64,000 nucleotides of DNA from Trueperella pyogenes (GTDB lineage Bacteria; Actinomycetota; Actinomycetes; Actinomycetales; Actinomycetaceae). The stretch lies in contig NZ_UHHW01000002.1 of NCBI RefSeq assembly GCF_900460345.1, positions 620,001 to 684,000 on the forward strand. The letters run 5' to 3'. Each line of letters opens with the position of its first letter. Position 1 is the stretch's first letter. This document shows positions 50,201 through 56,883 of this stretch, piece after piece. The notes beneath the pieces are model-generated. The model was not told where the DNA came from. It saw nothing but the letters and a program-made list of their open reading frames with translations, and made no database searches. A program made the translations under genes and the position numbers.

Positions 50201-50322
50201 AGCCCGTCACTGGCCGACGCTTCGCCCAGGAGAGGCCCGGCTACGATCCGCATGAGGTCGAGGCGAGTATGCTCCTCGACTCGGCGGCGCGCCTCGGTGC
50301 GAACGGATTCTACGGTGTTTAA
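41260..50322 (+). CDS. fas: type I fatty acid synthase, single polypeptide
   Basis: 3020-residue synthase in the fused beta-alpha order of bacterial FAS I. Acetyltransferase: GHSQG, Ser107. Enoyl reductase: from RAPVLLAGMTPTTVEPD near 373 with VEDGHAGGHHSW. Dehydratase: GDYNPIH, Asp1173/His1178. Malonyl/palmitoyl transferase: GHSLG, Ser1381. ACP: NGVSSKRNQVL, probable phosphopantetheine Ser1762. Ketoreductase: VVTGMTPESIGG, about 2062. Ketosynthase: Cys2664, His2816 (SKHDTS) and His2857 (TGHAKGG). The fungal-type C-terminal phosphopantetheinyl transferase is missing; that activity is the next gene, which overlaps by 8 bases. Length is close to the mycobacterial protein (about 3070). Confidence 0.97.
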   Translation: MTLIQQLDTAPYVLQFAGQATPWRAALADVAQDPAVRSTLADIAARAERLLAPVLPELTRISAGPLDLFGDPSNEAFASVPGILLAQLGAFHDLPATATPQAVIGHSQGVLAAEIVAHESPDHAVRVFALARLIGAGATLATRAAGAERHGDLTPMLAVRGIPEALLTSIVDRHEGAGIAIRNTRTSFTLSGIPSVLDAVHRDITALAAAEHQARADKTKGGAPIDPVCEYLDVAAPFHSDLLAPALAHVARWAAACGLDTDDIKDLASAVLTDRLNWDETFAQACAGAEWIVDLGPGTGLDRITQAHVLGRGIGVVNASTADARDQMSTPGVEWKKGDDWSIFEPKLAWIEDGGHKRRVVDTRFTRLTGRAPVLLAGMTPTTVEPDIVAAAANAGYWVEMAGGGQVTEEVFAENLAGLVSQLEPGRTAQFNAMFMDRYLWNLQFGTHHIVSRDRINGAPLDGVVISAGIPELDEGIELVRRLRAEGFSYVAFKPGTVEQIRQVLDIARGVKDSPILVMVEDGHAGGHHSWEDLDHLLLTTYAEIRAEANTILVVGGGLGVPERAASFLTGEWSAVHGVVKMPVDAIMIGTAAMTAKEAKTNDDVKQLLVDTPGVSVDKNDGWVGQGEVDGGVTSGLSHLLADMYEIENSAARAARLIVEVVGDPEALTERRGEIIEAINATAKPYFGDLETMTYADVLRRYAELSYPWNDASWSQRFHELLQRVEARLSPMDSGQIVSLFPDLASAEEPASAIARIIEVYPSAEQIQLTTFDAAWFVELCRKYPKPVPFVPIIDGALLRSWGTDGLWQSHDPRYRADQVRIIPGPVSVAGITSVNEPIADILGRYEQTTVEAMEKAGVSADDTVRFSRDAATVEEYLRCAENIQWHGHVIANPARLVDDADIVATDYGYDLVLRLDTMWDHTGAEQHAVRQMRIPLTIPAGAHTGAMPVVDDARLPQAMRTLLAATAGVGAPNVMGDWIGELPAITECAEFEFGQACYRFSLRPELGTLHAGVTANSLPSALKTAPIVPSAVLGLCWPAIYAALGSAIVDDYPVIEGLLNAVHLDHTEDLDTDRLAGLDYLDARSACTHVSESSSGRVVVVETELSHEGRRIGSFIERFAIRGRVFGQEVPSEPPFAGGLGHEVRPTPRSVLRRVKASAPADMTPFAMVSGDYNPIHTSYRAAKVAGMDEPLVHGMWLCAAAQHAVSATDDAGGWHIEGWTYRMYGTVALNDDVEITVERTGSVAGGGLSLEVTCRVDKNVVSVATASVTAPETVYVYPGQGVQRQGMALDERTSSPAARQVWERADAHTRKVLGFSILAIVRDNPQELTAAGVTYRHPQGVLNLTQFTQVALATVAFAQTERLREAGVLVEGAYLAGHSLGEYNALSAYGGIFPLETVIEIVFHRGSTMHNLVPRDAQGHSNYQMGALRPNQCGVSDAQVADYVADIAEKSGEFIEIVNYNLAGEQYSIAGTVAGLSALAVDAERRAQLAGGRRPFMLVPGIDVPFHSTVLRDGVPDFRELLDRLLPAEIDPSLLVGRYIPNLVAVPFELTTQFLDAIADVVPSQSVRELRERWESMDVDLEAGKITRELLVELLAWQFASPVRWIETQDFLFRPAAQGGAGVEHMVEVGLGAAPTLANLAAKTLAQPRFAARKVDVHNVQRDAKMVYHEDQAEIEALPSPVPAAQTEPESPAPEAPVADERPAQAEQTPAVAASYSGPAEDLTFAAADAVKVLLAEANKLRLDQIDKSDNVESLTNGVSSKRNQVLMDMSAELNLSSIDGAAEATINELAGTVNKLAHNYKPFGSVLSDAISDRLRKLFGAAGMKPDYVADRVATVWALGAGWSAWTTAVLLLDTREGKSTRGGDLAELATTATSAAEVNALIDAAVERVGAMHGVAVMQPQSGEAAGGAVVDSAALDAFSDEITGVLAANARDLLTRLGMVDTPADLEADDSALVEAVRAELGANWATQVEPTFSAAKAVLLNDRWASAREDLARFVAGEITLTDAASFVATGNEVARQAEYYADHAQVCDADRAMLLQIAAAARRSEPGEFSGKIAVVTGMTPESIGGAVVGRLLAGGATVIATASRVNQARLLAGRQIYREHARGDAALWLVPANLSSYRDIDALVDWIGNPVRETVGAKTVEKKPAMVPDFLFPFAAPRVFGMMNDAGPTTEMQARLMLWGLERLLTGLAEIGSDTFVDHRMHVVLPGSPNRGTFGGDGAYGEVKAAFDAIVNKWRVEPWAQRVSLAHARIGWVRGTGLMGGNDPLVEAVEAEGVRTWSTQEMAEQLIGLIGDDARVRAASAPIDADFTGGLAGINLSEVMAKASLPTPARADRQDCSCTPGTISALPSPHVVGLPANADVWASGSARPEDTIVIVGIGEVGPWGSTRTRQAAELGIQADGSVELTAAGVLELAWMTGLLTWHESPKAGWYDVDDNLVDESEILERYRDEVVARCGVRRLVDDGPIGDAGTVDMVTVFLDKPITFTVASEEEARAYAAADPQFTHISRPQPGSTEWSVTRLKGATSLVPRKTTLSRYVAGQLPTDFDPTRWGIPQSMVESVDKMAVWNLVTTVDAFISAGFTPAELLQAIHPTQVASTQGTGFGGMSSMRKLFVERFRNEDIAQDILQETLPNVIAAHTMQTYVGGYGAMIQPVAACATAAVSLEDGIDKIHTGKATFVVTGAVDDLSVESLEGFGNMNATADSASLAAQGILERFFSRAGDLRRGGFVEAMGGGTVLIARGDLALEMGLPVYAVVGYVQTFADGAHTSIPAPGLGALAAGLGGKESRLARNLGQLGVHADDIAVVSKHDTSTNANDPNEAELHARLAKALGRTPGNPLHVISQKTLTGHAKGGAAMFQIAGLTQVFATGIIPANRSLDNLDPVFASDDYLVWLRDPLAIATRGPIKAALATSLGFGHVSSVIALVHPGAFEAAIERAHGPEAARSWRTRAEARLRSGARHVEQAMIGRSELFEPVTGRRFAQERPGYDPHEVEASMLLDSAARLGANGFYGV

Positions 50323-50740
50323 CACGCTCGCGGGCGGGCTCGGTGTGGATATCGTCCATATCCCCGCCTTCGCCGAGCAACTCCAGGCGCCGGGCACGCG
50401 TTTCACGTCGGTGTTTTCCGCCACCGAACTGCGTACTGCCCGGCGCCGGGCCGGAGCCACCGGCGCGCTCGATCACCACCTCGCTGCCCGATGGGCAGGC
50501 AAAGAGGCCTTCATCAAGGCCTGGTCCTCGGCCCTCTTCGGCCAGCCTCCCGCCATCGAGCCCGAGCGCGTCGATTTTTCTGAGATCCAGGTCCTCTCCG
50601 ACGCATACGGGCGTCCCTACATCCACCTGACCGGCACGATAGCTAGCGCATTCGGCACCAGCCGCCCGGCCGCCGTCGTGTCACTGTCCCACGATGGCGA
50701 CTACGCCATCGCCATCTGCCAACTCAAAGGAGAATCATGA
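50315..50740 (+). CDS. acpS: holo-ACP synthase
   Basis: Transfers 4'-phosphopantetheine to the FAS ACP domain. Motifs GLGVDIVHI (metal-binding aspartate), FSATEL and HHLAARWAGKEAFIKAW are the AcpS signature. The GTG at 50315 sits inside the last codons of fas and gives 141 residues, a normal length; earlier in-frame sequence is a shadow of fas. It ends overlapping bioY (ATGA). Confidence 0.92.
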   Translation: MFNTLAGGLGVDIVHIPAFAEQLQAPGTRFTSVFSATELRTARRRAGATGALDHHLAARWAGKEAFIKAWSSALFGQPPAIEPERVDFSEIQVLSDAYGRPYIHLTGTIASAFGTSRPAAVVSLSHDGDYAIAICQLKGES

Positions 50741-51315
50741 AAACCTCCACACCCACCTCGTCCACCCAGGCTTCCCGTGCTGGCAGCGCGCTGACCCCCG
50801 CGCTGGTAGTCCGCCACGCGTTAGCAATCCTCGCTGGCACTGCAGTTATCGCGCTCGCCGCGCAAATCGCCATCCCCTTCAAACCCGTCCCAGTGACGAT
50901 GCAGACCCTCGCAGTGGTACTCGTAGGCTGGAAGCTCGGTTCCGTGCGTGGCCTGAGCGCCGCTGGCCTGTACGGCGTCCTCGGCTCGGCTGGCCTTCCC
51001 ATCTTCGCAGCTGGCGCGTCCGGCGTCGGGCCATCCACCGGATTCGTGGTGGGCTTTGCGCTGTCTGCCGCTTTCGTCGGCTGGATGTCGCGCGAGGCAT
51101 CCTCGGGCTGGCGCGCGCTGGCGGTCTTCGGCGTCGGGCTCGCCATTCCTTACGTGCCGGGCTTGATCTGGCTGTCTGCTGTGACCGGTCTGGGCGCTCC
51201 CTGGTCGTGGCCGGTGCTAAGCGTCGGCCTCGTGCCCTTTATTGCCGGCGATCTTATCAAGCTCGGCATGGCCACCTCCGTGGCAAGCGCCTGGGCCTGG
51301 CGCCGACGTCGATAA
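50737..51315 (+). CDS. bioY: biotin transporter substrate-binding subunit BioY
   Basis: S component of the ECF biotin importer. 192 residues, six hydrophobic segments; the signature QIAIPFKPVPVTMQTLAVVLVG lies after helix 1, then GSAGLPIFAAGASGVGPSTGFVVGF, and PFIAGDLIKL near the end. The ATG overlaps the acpS stop. Its place as last gene of an operon with birA and biotin-dependent carboxylase genes shows biotin supply tied to fatty acid synthesis. The bioMN energising subunits are not in the window. Confidence 0.94.
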   Translation: MKTSTPTSSTQASRAGSALTPALVVRHALAILAGTAVIALAAQIAIPFKPVPVTMQTLAVVLVGWKLGSVRGLSAAGLYGVLGSAGLPIFAAGASGVGPSTGFVVGFALSAAFVGWMSREASSGWRALAVFGVGLAIPYVPGLIWLSAVTGLGAPWSWPVLSVGLVPFIAGDLIKLGMATSVASAWAWRRRR

Positions 51316-51322
51316 TCGGCTC

Positions 51323-51356
51323 GGGGCGGGTCCGCCAAACGGTCGGATTCCGCCCC
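51323..51356 (+). terminator. terminator after bioY
   Basis: GGGGCGG (51323-51329) pairs with CCGCCCC (51350-51356); the inner bases TCCG/CGGA lengthen the stem. It closes the birA-to-bioY operon. Confidence 0.6.
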
Positions 51357-51384
51357 AGAGGCCAGGTTGTCTTATCCTGTTCCA

Positions 51385-52233
51385 ATGAGCTCCGAGAAAC
51401 TTGTCCTGACTGTTCAGTGCCCCGACAAACCGGGGATCACCTACGCCATCACCGGGCTGCTCGCCTCCGTGGGCGGAAACATCATGGAGTCCCAACAGTT
51501 CAATGACCCCGAGTCGGGCTACTTTTTCGTGCGCATCGAGGCTCATGTCCCTGGCGGAAAAGCTACTATCGAAGCCGCCTTCGCGCAGCTGGCCGCCAAC
51601 CACAACATGACCTACCAGATCTCTGAGGTCGACCGCCCCATTCGCACTCTCATCATGGTGACCAAGGACTCGCACTGCCTGTCTGACCTTCTGTCCAAGC
51701 AGCGCGAAGGCCGCCTGCCGATCGACGTCGCTGCAGTGGTGGGCAACCATGACACGCTTGCCCCTCTTGCGAATTTCTACGGCAAGCGCTTTATCCACAT
51801 CCCCATCAGCTCGCAGACCAAGGAGCAAGCGGAGGCCTCGCTTTTGCGGCTCATTGAGGACGAAGGCATTGAGCTCGTCGTCCTGGCGCGCTACATGCAG
51901 ATTCTCTCCGCGGATCTGTGCGAAAAGCTGGCCGGCAATGTCATCAACATCCACCATTCTTTCCTGCCCTCTTTCAAGGGTGCGCGCCCCTACCAGCAGG
52001 CTCATTCGCGCGGCGTGAAGCTTATCGGCGCTACGGCCCACTACGTCACCGCGGATCTGGATGAGGGGCCGATCATCGAGCAAGACGTCGTGCGCGTGGC
52101 TCACGATGATGACGAGCTCGAACTGCGAGCGAAGGGCGCGGAGGTTGAGCGCCAGGTGCTCTCGCGTGCGGTTCGGTGGCATGCTGAGCACCGCATTTTG
52201 ATGAACGGCCACCGGACGGTGATCTTCTCCTAA
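51385..52233 (+). CDS. purU: formyltetrahydrofolate deformylase
   Basis: Hydrolyses 10-formyl-THF to THF and formate, balancing one-carbon pools. An N-terminal ACT domain (LTVQCPDKPGITYAITGLL) is followed by a formyltransferase domain with INIHHSFLPSFKGARPYQQAHSRGVKLIGATAHYVT and DLDEGPIIEQD (Asn-His-Asp site). 282 residues, standard. ATG 51385 is used; no Shine-Dalgarno sequence is evident, so leaderless translation is possible. It is PurU rather than PurN because of the ACT domain. Confidence 0.95.
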   Translation: MSSEKLVLTVQCPDKPGITYAITGLLASVGGNIMESQQFNDPESGYFFVRIEAHVPGGKATIEAAFAQLAANHNMTYQISEVDRPIRTLIMVTKDSHCLSDLLSKQREGRLPIDVAAVVGNHDTLAPLANFYGKRFIHIPISSQTKEQAEASLLRLIEDEGIELVVLARYMQILSADLCEKLAGNVINIHHSFLPSFKGARPYQQAHSRGVKLIGATAHYVTADLDEGPIIEQDVVRVAHDDDELELRAKGAEVERQVLSRAVRWHAEHRILMNGHRTVIFS

Positions 52234-52250
52234 GACTGTGCTCTCAAGGC

Positions 52251-52345
52251 TGTGCCGGTTTCTCGGCACCTTACGACGTCTCTCGTCCCCGTACACGCCC
52301 GATAAGGTGACGACGAAGCGAGGAAAGTACCGAGAACCGAGAGAC
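52251..52345. repeat. degenerate inverted repeat before the glyA riboswitch
   Basis: CGGTTTCTCGGCACCTTACG (from about 52249) and its imperfect complement ending CCGAGAACCG (52330-52339) bracket about 60 bases. ACCGAGAACCG is shared with the perfect palindrome at 10232-10296, and the bases after it (GACC-GCGGGGAAAG) are also similar there. It may be a decayed copy of the same element. Nothing else is seen between 52234 and 52426. Confidence 0.4.
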
Positions 52346-52435
52346 CAGCGGGGAAAGACGCCGACACTATTCAAGACGCCGCTTCTCATCAGGTGTCCCC
52401 AGGTGAGGCGAGAGAGGCGCCTGCGCTAGGATAGA

Positions 52436-52512
52436 GAGGTCGCAACTGGCGTAGGTGGTTACCACCGGGGAGCGGCACAGAATTGATCGCGGGTCGTTCG
52501 CCTGGGCACGCG
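52436..52512 (+). ncRNA. ZTP/ZMP riboswitch (pfl motif)
   Basis: The two conserved halves are visible: AACTGGCG with ACCACCGGGGAGCG (52444-52474), and the hallmark CGCCTGGGCA (52499-52508), about 40-110 bases before glyA. TAGGAT (52427-52432) could be the -10. This motif senses the purine intermediate ZTP/ZMP that builds up when 10-formyl-THF is short, and usually controls folate genes such as glyA and folD, as here. The expression platform (52513-52549) contains GGCCCCTGGGCC close to the ribosome binding site; its mechanism is not assigned. Confidence 0.82.
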
Positions 52513-52549
52513 ATAGTAGGGCCCCTGGGCCAGATATGAGGAGATTCTG

Positions 52550-53836
52550 ATGACCGACCTACTAAATCAATCGCTACTTGAGCTCGATCCCGATATTGCG
52601 AAGGTACTCGAAGACGAACTAGGCCGCCAGCGTGAGCAGCTGGAGATGATCGCGTCTGAGAATTTCGTGCCCCGCGCTGTCTTACAAGCGCAGGGTTCGG
52701 TGCTGACCAACAAGTACGCGGAGGGCTATCCGGGCAGGCGATACTACGGCGGATGCGAGTTCGTCGACGTCGCTGAGTCACTTGCCATCGAGCGCGCGAA
52801 GGGCGTCTTTGGCGCAGACTACGTCAATGTCCAGCCGCATTCGGGTGCCCAGGCGAATGCTGCGATTTACCACGCTCTCCTGCAGCCGGGAGATACCGTT
52901 CTCGGCCTCGAGCTAGCCCACGGTGGCCACCTCACCCACGGTATGAAGATCAACTTCTCGGGCAAGAATTACAACGCGGTGGCCTACGGAGTTTCGCCAG
53001 AAACCTACCTTATCGATATGGCCGACGTGCGTGCCAAGGCACTCGAGCACAAGCCGAAGATGATCATCGCTGGCTGGTCTGCGTACCCGCGTCACCTCGA
53101 CTTCCAGGCCTTCCGCGAGATCGCCGACGAGGTGGGTGCGTACCTGTGGGTGGACATGGCTCATTTCGCCGGGCTGGTCGCCGCCGGTCTGCACCCCAAC
53201 CCTGTGCCGTTTGCCGACGTCGTCACCACCACCATTCACAAGACGATCGGCGGGCCACGTTCGGGAATGATCCTCTCGCGCGACGCCGAACGCTTCGGGC
53301 GCAAGCTGAACTCGGCCGTTTTCCCTGGCCAGCAGGGCGGGCCGCTGATGCATGTCATCGCGGCGAAGGCCGTGGCCTTGAAGATCGCGGCCACGGAGGA
53401 GTTCAAGGACCGCCAGCGCCGCACCCTTGAGGGCGCCAAGATTCTCGCCGAGCGCTTGGCGAAAGCGGATGTCGCGGACAAAGGCATCTCGGTGGTCTCG
53501 GGCGGCACGGATGTGCACCTCGTCCTCGTTGACCTGCGCGACGCCGAGCTGAACGGCAGGGAGGGCGAGGATCTGCTCCACGAGGTCGGCATCACGATAA
53601 ACCGCAACTCCGTTCCCTTCGATCCCCGCCCGGCGACCGTCACGTCCGGCCTGCGCATCGGCACCCCGGCGCTCGCCACGCGCGGTTTTGGTGCCGAGCA
53701 GTTCCGCGAGGTCGCCGAGGTGATTGCCATCGCTCTGCGCGACGGTAACGACGCCGACATCCCGGCCCTGCGCGCACGCACCGCGAAGCTTGCCGCGGAT
53801 TTCCCACTTTACGAAGGTTTGGATCAGTTCGCATGA
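52550..53836 (+). CDS. glyA: serine hydroxymethyltransferase
   Basis: PLP enzyme converting serine and THF to glycine and methylene-THF. Motifs: [41 protein letters not shown], and the PLP lysine in [16 protein letters not shown] (Lys231). 428 residues, typical. TGAGGAGA precedes the ATG. Under the ZTP riboswitch and overlapping folD by 4 bases. Confidence 0.97.
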   Translation: MTDLLNQSLLELDPDIAKVLEDELGRQREQLEMIASENFVPRAVLQAQGSVLTNKYAEGYPGRRYYGGCEFVDVAESLAIERAKGVFGADYVNVQPHSGAQANAAIYHALLQPGDTVLGLELAHGGHLTHGMKINFSGKNYNAVAYGVSPETYLIDMADVRAKALEHKPKMIIAGWSAYPRHLDFQAFREIADEVGAYLWVDMAHFAGLVAAGLHPNPVPFADVVTTTIHKTIGGPRSGMILSRDAERFGRKLNSAVFPGQQGGPLMHVIAAKAVALKIAATEEFKDRQRRTLEGAKILAERLAKADVADKGISVVSGGTDVHLVLVDLRDAELNGREGEDLLHEVGITINRNSVPFDPRPATVTSGLRIGTPALATRGFGAEQFREVAEVIAIALRDGNDADIPALRARTAKLAADFPLYEGLDQFA

Positions 53837-54699
53837 TTCTCGATGGCAAGGCCACCGCGGCCCGTATGAAAGAGGAAGTGGCGCGGCGTGCGGCGGCGTT
53901 GCGCGAGCGCGGCGTCGTACCGGCGTTGGGCACAATCCTCGTGGGCGACGACGCCGGTTCGCGCATCTATGTGGATGCCAAACACCGCGACTGCGCCGAG
54001 GTCGGTATTCAGTCGCTGCGGATTGAGCTGCCAGGCAAGTCCACCACGGATGACGTGCTGGCTGCCGTTGTCCATTTCAACCAGTCCCCGGCGGTGACCG
54101 GTTTCATCGTCCAGCTTCCGCTCCCACCGCACTGCGATACCGAGCGCGTGATTGAGGCGATCTTGCCGGAAAAGGACGTCGACGGGCTCAGCCCGCTCAA
54201 CATTGGCCGCCTCGCGTCGACGGCGCGCGGCGAATTGCCGACTCCGATCGCGTGCACGCCACGTGGGATTGTGGAGCTGGGCAAGCGCCATGGCGTGACG
54301 TGGGAGGGAGCCGTGGTGTGCGTTGTCGGCCAAGGCCAGACGGCCGGCCGGCCGCTTTCCCTGCTGCTCACTCACGAAAAAGTGGGAGCGACTGTCATTT
54401 CTTGCCACATCGGCACGCGTGACCTCGCCGCCCACACCCGCGTAGCCGACGTCGTCGTCGCGGCGGCCGGGGTACCGGGGCTCATCACCGCCGACATGGT
54501 CAAGCCAGGTGCCGCAGTTTTCGACGTCGGCGTCACGCGTAAGCTCGATCCGTTCACGGGTAAGAATAGGATCATCGGCGACGTCGATCCCGCGGTTCGC
54601 GACGTCGCCGGCTATTTCGCACCTAATCCGGGTGGGGTAGGGCCGATGACGCGTGCGACGCTGCTGCTCAACGTGGTCGAGGCCGCGGAGATGGCTTAG
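53833..54699 (+). CDS. folD: methylenetetrahydrofolate dehydrogenase / cyclohydrolase
   Basis: Converts methylene-THF to 10-formyl-THF with NADP. The active-site segment [17 protein letters not shown] (Tyr46, Lys50), [18 protein letters not shown], and the family signature [14 protein letters not shown] are present. 288 residues. ATGA overlap with glyA; the two enzymes act in sequence and supply PurH. Confidence 0.96.
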   Translation: MILDGKATAARMKEEVARRAAALRERGVVPALGTILVGDDAGSRIYVDAKHRDCAEVGIQSLRIELPGKSTTDDVLAAVVHFNQSPAVTGFIVQLPLPPHCDTERVIEAILPEKDVDGLSPLNIGRLASTARGELPTPIACTPRGIVELGKRHGVTWEGAVVCVVGQGQTAGRPLSLLLTHEKVGATVISCHIGTRDLAAHTRVADVVVAAAGVPGLITADMVKPGAAVFDVGVTRKLDPFTGKNRIIGDVDPAVRDVAGYFAPNPGGVGPMTRATLLLNVVEAAEMA

Positions 54700-54766
54700 C
54701 CGAGGGCGTATCCTTCGCGTGCGTGGATAACAGTCTGCCCGTAAACTGGGCTCGGAAGGGGAATGC

Positions 54767-55603
54767 ATGCTTGTCGCTACAGTCAACGTCAACGGAATCC
54801 GCGCGGCCGCCCGCAAGGGAATGGGGGAGTGGATCGCGTCCACAGGCGCGGATGTCCTCCTGCTCCAGGAGGTGCGTGCTCCTGAGGAGCTCGTGGCGGA
54901 TCTGATCGGGGATGGGTATGCCATAGTCCAGCAAGCCTCTGTGCTGAAAGGCCGCGCCGGAGTGGCTGTAGCCGTGAAAGCGGGCTACGCGATCGGGCGC
55001 ACTGCCCTTGGCCTGAACGCGGGGCTCGTGCCCGATGAGTCTGGTAAGCTCGCCGAACCGGCAGTCGATACCGGCCGCTGGGTTGAGGTGGACATCCCCG
55101 AACTGGGCACCACGTTCGTGTCGGCGTACCTGCACTCTGGCGTCGCCGATAGCGAGGAGAAAATGGCGGCCAAGTACGCCCACCTCGAGCGCGTGACCGA
55201 GCGGCTGGGGCAGCTGAAGTCCATGCGTACCCCAGATCTCCCGCACGTGCTCGTGGCCGGGGATTTCAATATTGTCCGCACCGCCCGCGACATCAAAAAC
55301 TGGAAGCCAAACCATAACAAGACAGCCGGCGTCCTCGACGCCGAGATCGCCTATCTCGAGCGCTGGTTCGGCGAACTAGGCTATGTCGATGCCCACCGCC
55401 GCGTCGTCGGGGACGTGCAAGGACCCTACACGTGGTGGTCCCAGCGGGGCAAGGCCTTCGATAACGACGCCGGATGGCGCATCGACTACCACATGACCAC
55501 CCCCGCACTTGCAGATGCGGCCATCGATGCCCGCGTGGATCGCGCGAGCCAATACGACGCCCGGTGGTCGGATCACGCGCCGCTGGTGATGACCTACCGA
55601 TAG
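54767..55603 (+). CDS. xth: exodeoxyribonuclease III (AP endonuclease family)
   Basis: Base-excision repair nuclease of the EEP fold. NVNGIRAA, LLLQEVRAP (metal-binding Glu), GDFNIV, the substrate loop INIV-like RTARDIKNWKPN, WRIDYHM and the catalytic SDHAPLVM are seen. 278 residues. GGAAGGGG precedes the ATG. Eight bases before the YihY-family gene, so probably cotranscribed. Confidence 0.92.
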   Translation: MLVATVNVNGIRAAARKGMGEWIASTGADVLLLQEVRAPEELVADLIGDGYAIVQQASVLKGRAGVAVAVKAGYAIGRTALGLNAGLVPDESGKLAEPAVDTGRWVEVDIPELGTTFVSAYLHSGVADSEEKMAAKYAHLERVTERLGQLKSMRTPDLPHVLVAGDFNIVRTARDIKNWKPNHNKTAGVLDAEIAYLERWFGELGYVDAHRRVVGDVQGPYTWWSQRGKAFDNDAGWRIDYHMTTPALADAAIDARVDRASQYDARWSDHAPLVMTYR

Positions 55604-55611
55604 GACAAAAC

Positions 55612-56883
55612 ATGGCACAGACCCTGGAAATCAGAGAAAAGGAAGACACTGCGTCCGCGGCAGTGAAGAAGACGATGGACGTGCTGGCGTGGGTCATGAA
55701 CTTGCGGATCGTGCGGGCATTTCAGCGTTACGGCATGGTACGCGGTGCCTATCTTTCTGGCGGTATCGCTTATTCGGCGCTTTTTGCCATCGCCGGCGCG
55801 CTCACGATCGGCCTGACCGTCTTCTCCTATACCCTCGGCGGAAACGCGCAGCTTCGCGAGGGGCTTTTCACTTCAATCGACTCGGCTCTACCTGGCATTT
55901 TGATGACTGCCGACAACCCGAACGGTCTGCTCGACCCGGACAACCTCATAGTCGACGATCCGTTTAACATCACCACCCTCGTCGCGTTGCTGGTCTTCCT
56001 GTGGTCCTCCATCGCCCTCATGGGCGGACTTGGCATGTCGATCCAGTCGATGTTCGGCATTGTTGCGCTGCCGCGCAACCCGCTCGTGGCGAAACTGATC
56101 GACCTGTCCGGGTTCATCGTCTTGTGCCTGGGCGTGCTCACGACCACCATTTTGGTATCGATCACCCGCCTGTTTAGCGACTGGCTCTTTGGTTTCCTCG
56201 GGATCACCGGCTCGGTGGGCACATTCTTTGTGACCGTCGGCTCTTACGGCGTTGCCTTTATTATCGACGCCGCCGTGGTCATCTACCTCATTCGCGTCAT
56301 GTCGGGTGTGCGCGCGCCGGCAAAAGATCTCCTTATCGGGGGAGTCGTGGCCGCGATCGGGTCTGGACTGTTGCGTTATCTTGGGACGGCAGCCGTGGGA
56401 TCGGTGGCAAATAATCCGCTCCTAGCTGGTTTTGCAGCGATCGCCACCATCTTGTTGTGGATCAACTTCCTGGCGCGTCTCCTCCTGGTTGCCGCCTGCG
56501 TGACGGCGAACCCGCCTGCTCCCACCGGCCCGACGCCATCGCAGCTGGCGCACCTGGAGGAGAGCCCGAACTACGTGACCGAATCAGAGCCGGAGACCAA
56601 GCAGTGGGCGCACGATCCGCGTTCGGGCATCATCGCCCCGGACCCGCCTGAGCCGGCCACACAGAAAGCGCCCGAGTGGCGTGGATGGAAGGAGAGGCGC
56701 GCCCGGAGGCGAGTCGAGGGAGCACAGCAGGCCGTGCGTGCGGCGCAGGCACAGCTCGCGGTTGCTGAGCAAGACTATCGCGACGGTGCGTGGGACGCGT
56801 TCTATTCGACGACGCGCTACACCACCAACACCACGAACGCGGCCATCAAGCCTGGCGACGTCGTCGTTAAGGACACGAAATGA
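55612..56883 (+). CDS. YihY/BrkB-family inner membrane protein
   Basis: 423 residues. After a cytoplasmic N-terminus, about six helices carry the family pattern YLSGGIAYSALFAIAGALTIGL, VALLVFLWSSIALMGGLGMSIQ and ATILLWINFLARLLLVAACV. A long charged C-terminal tail (about 320-423) contains an Ala/Gln/Arg-rich helix likely to form a coiled coil. The family was once called RNase BN, a name now rejected; its role is unknown. The ATG at 55612 is supported by the position right after xth; the frame is open upstream inside xth. ATGA overlap with manC. Confidence 0.85.
   Translation: MAQTLEIREKEDTASAAVKKTMDVLAWVMNLRIVRAFQRYGMVRGAYLSGGIAYSALFAIAGALTIGLTVFSYTLGGNAQLREGLFTSIDSALPGILMTADNPNGLLDPDNLIVDDPFNITTLVALLVFLWSSIALMGGLGMSIQSMFGIVALPRNPLVAKLIDLSGFIVLCLGVLTTTILVSITRLFSDWLFGFLGITGSVGTFFVTVGSYGVAFIIDAAVVIYLIRVMSGVRAPAKDLLIGGVVAAIGSGLLRYLGTAAVGSVANNPLLAGFAAIATILLWINFLARLLLVAACVTANPPAPTGPTPSQLAHLEESPNYVTESEPETKQWAHDPRSGIIAPDPPEPATQKAPEWRGWKERRARRRVEGAQQAVRAAQAQLAVAEQDYRDGAWDAFYSTTRYTTNTTNAAIKPGDVVVKDTK

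Noticed and set aside
50198..50314. Extended N-terminus for acpS
   Set aside because: The extra 39 residues are a shifted-frame reading of the fas ketosynthase end; the AcpS fold begins at the GTG at 50315.
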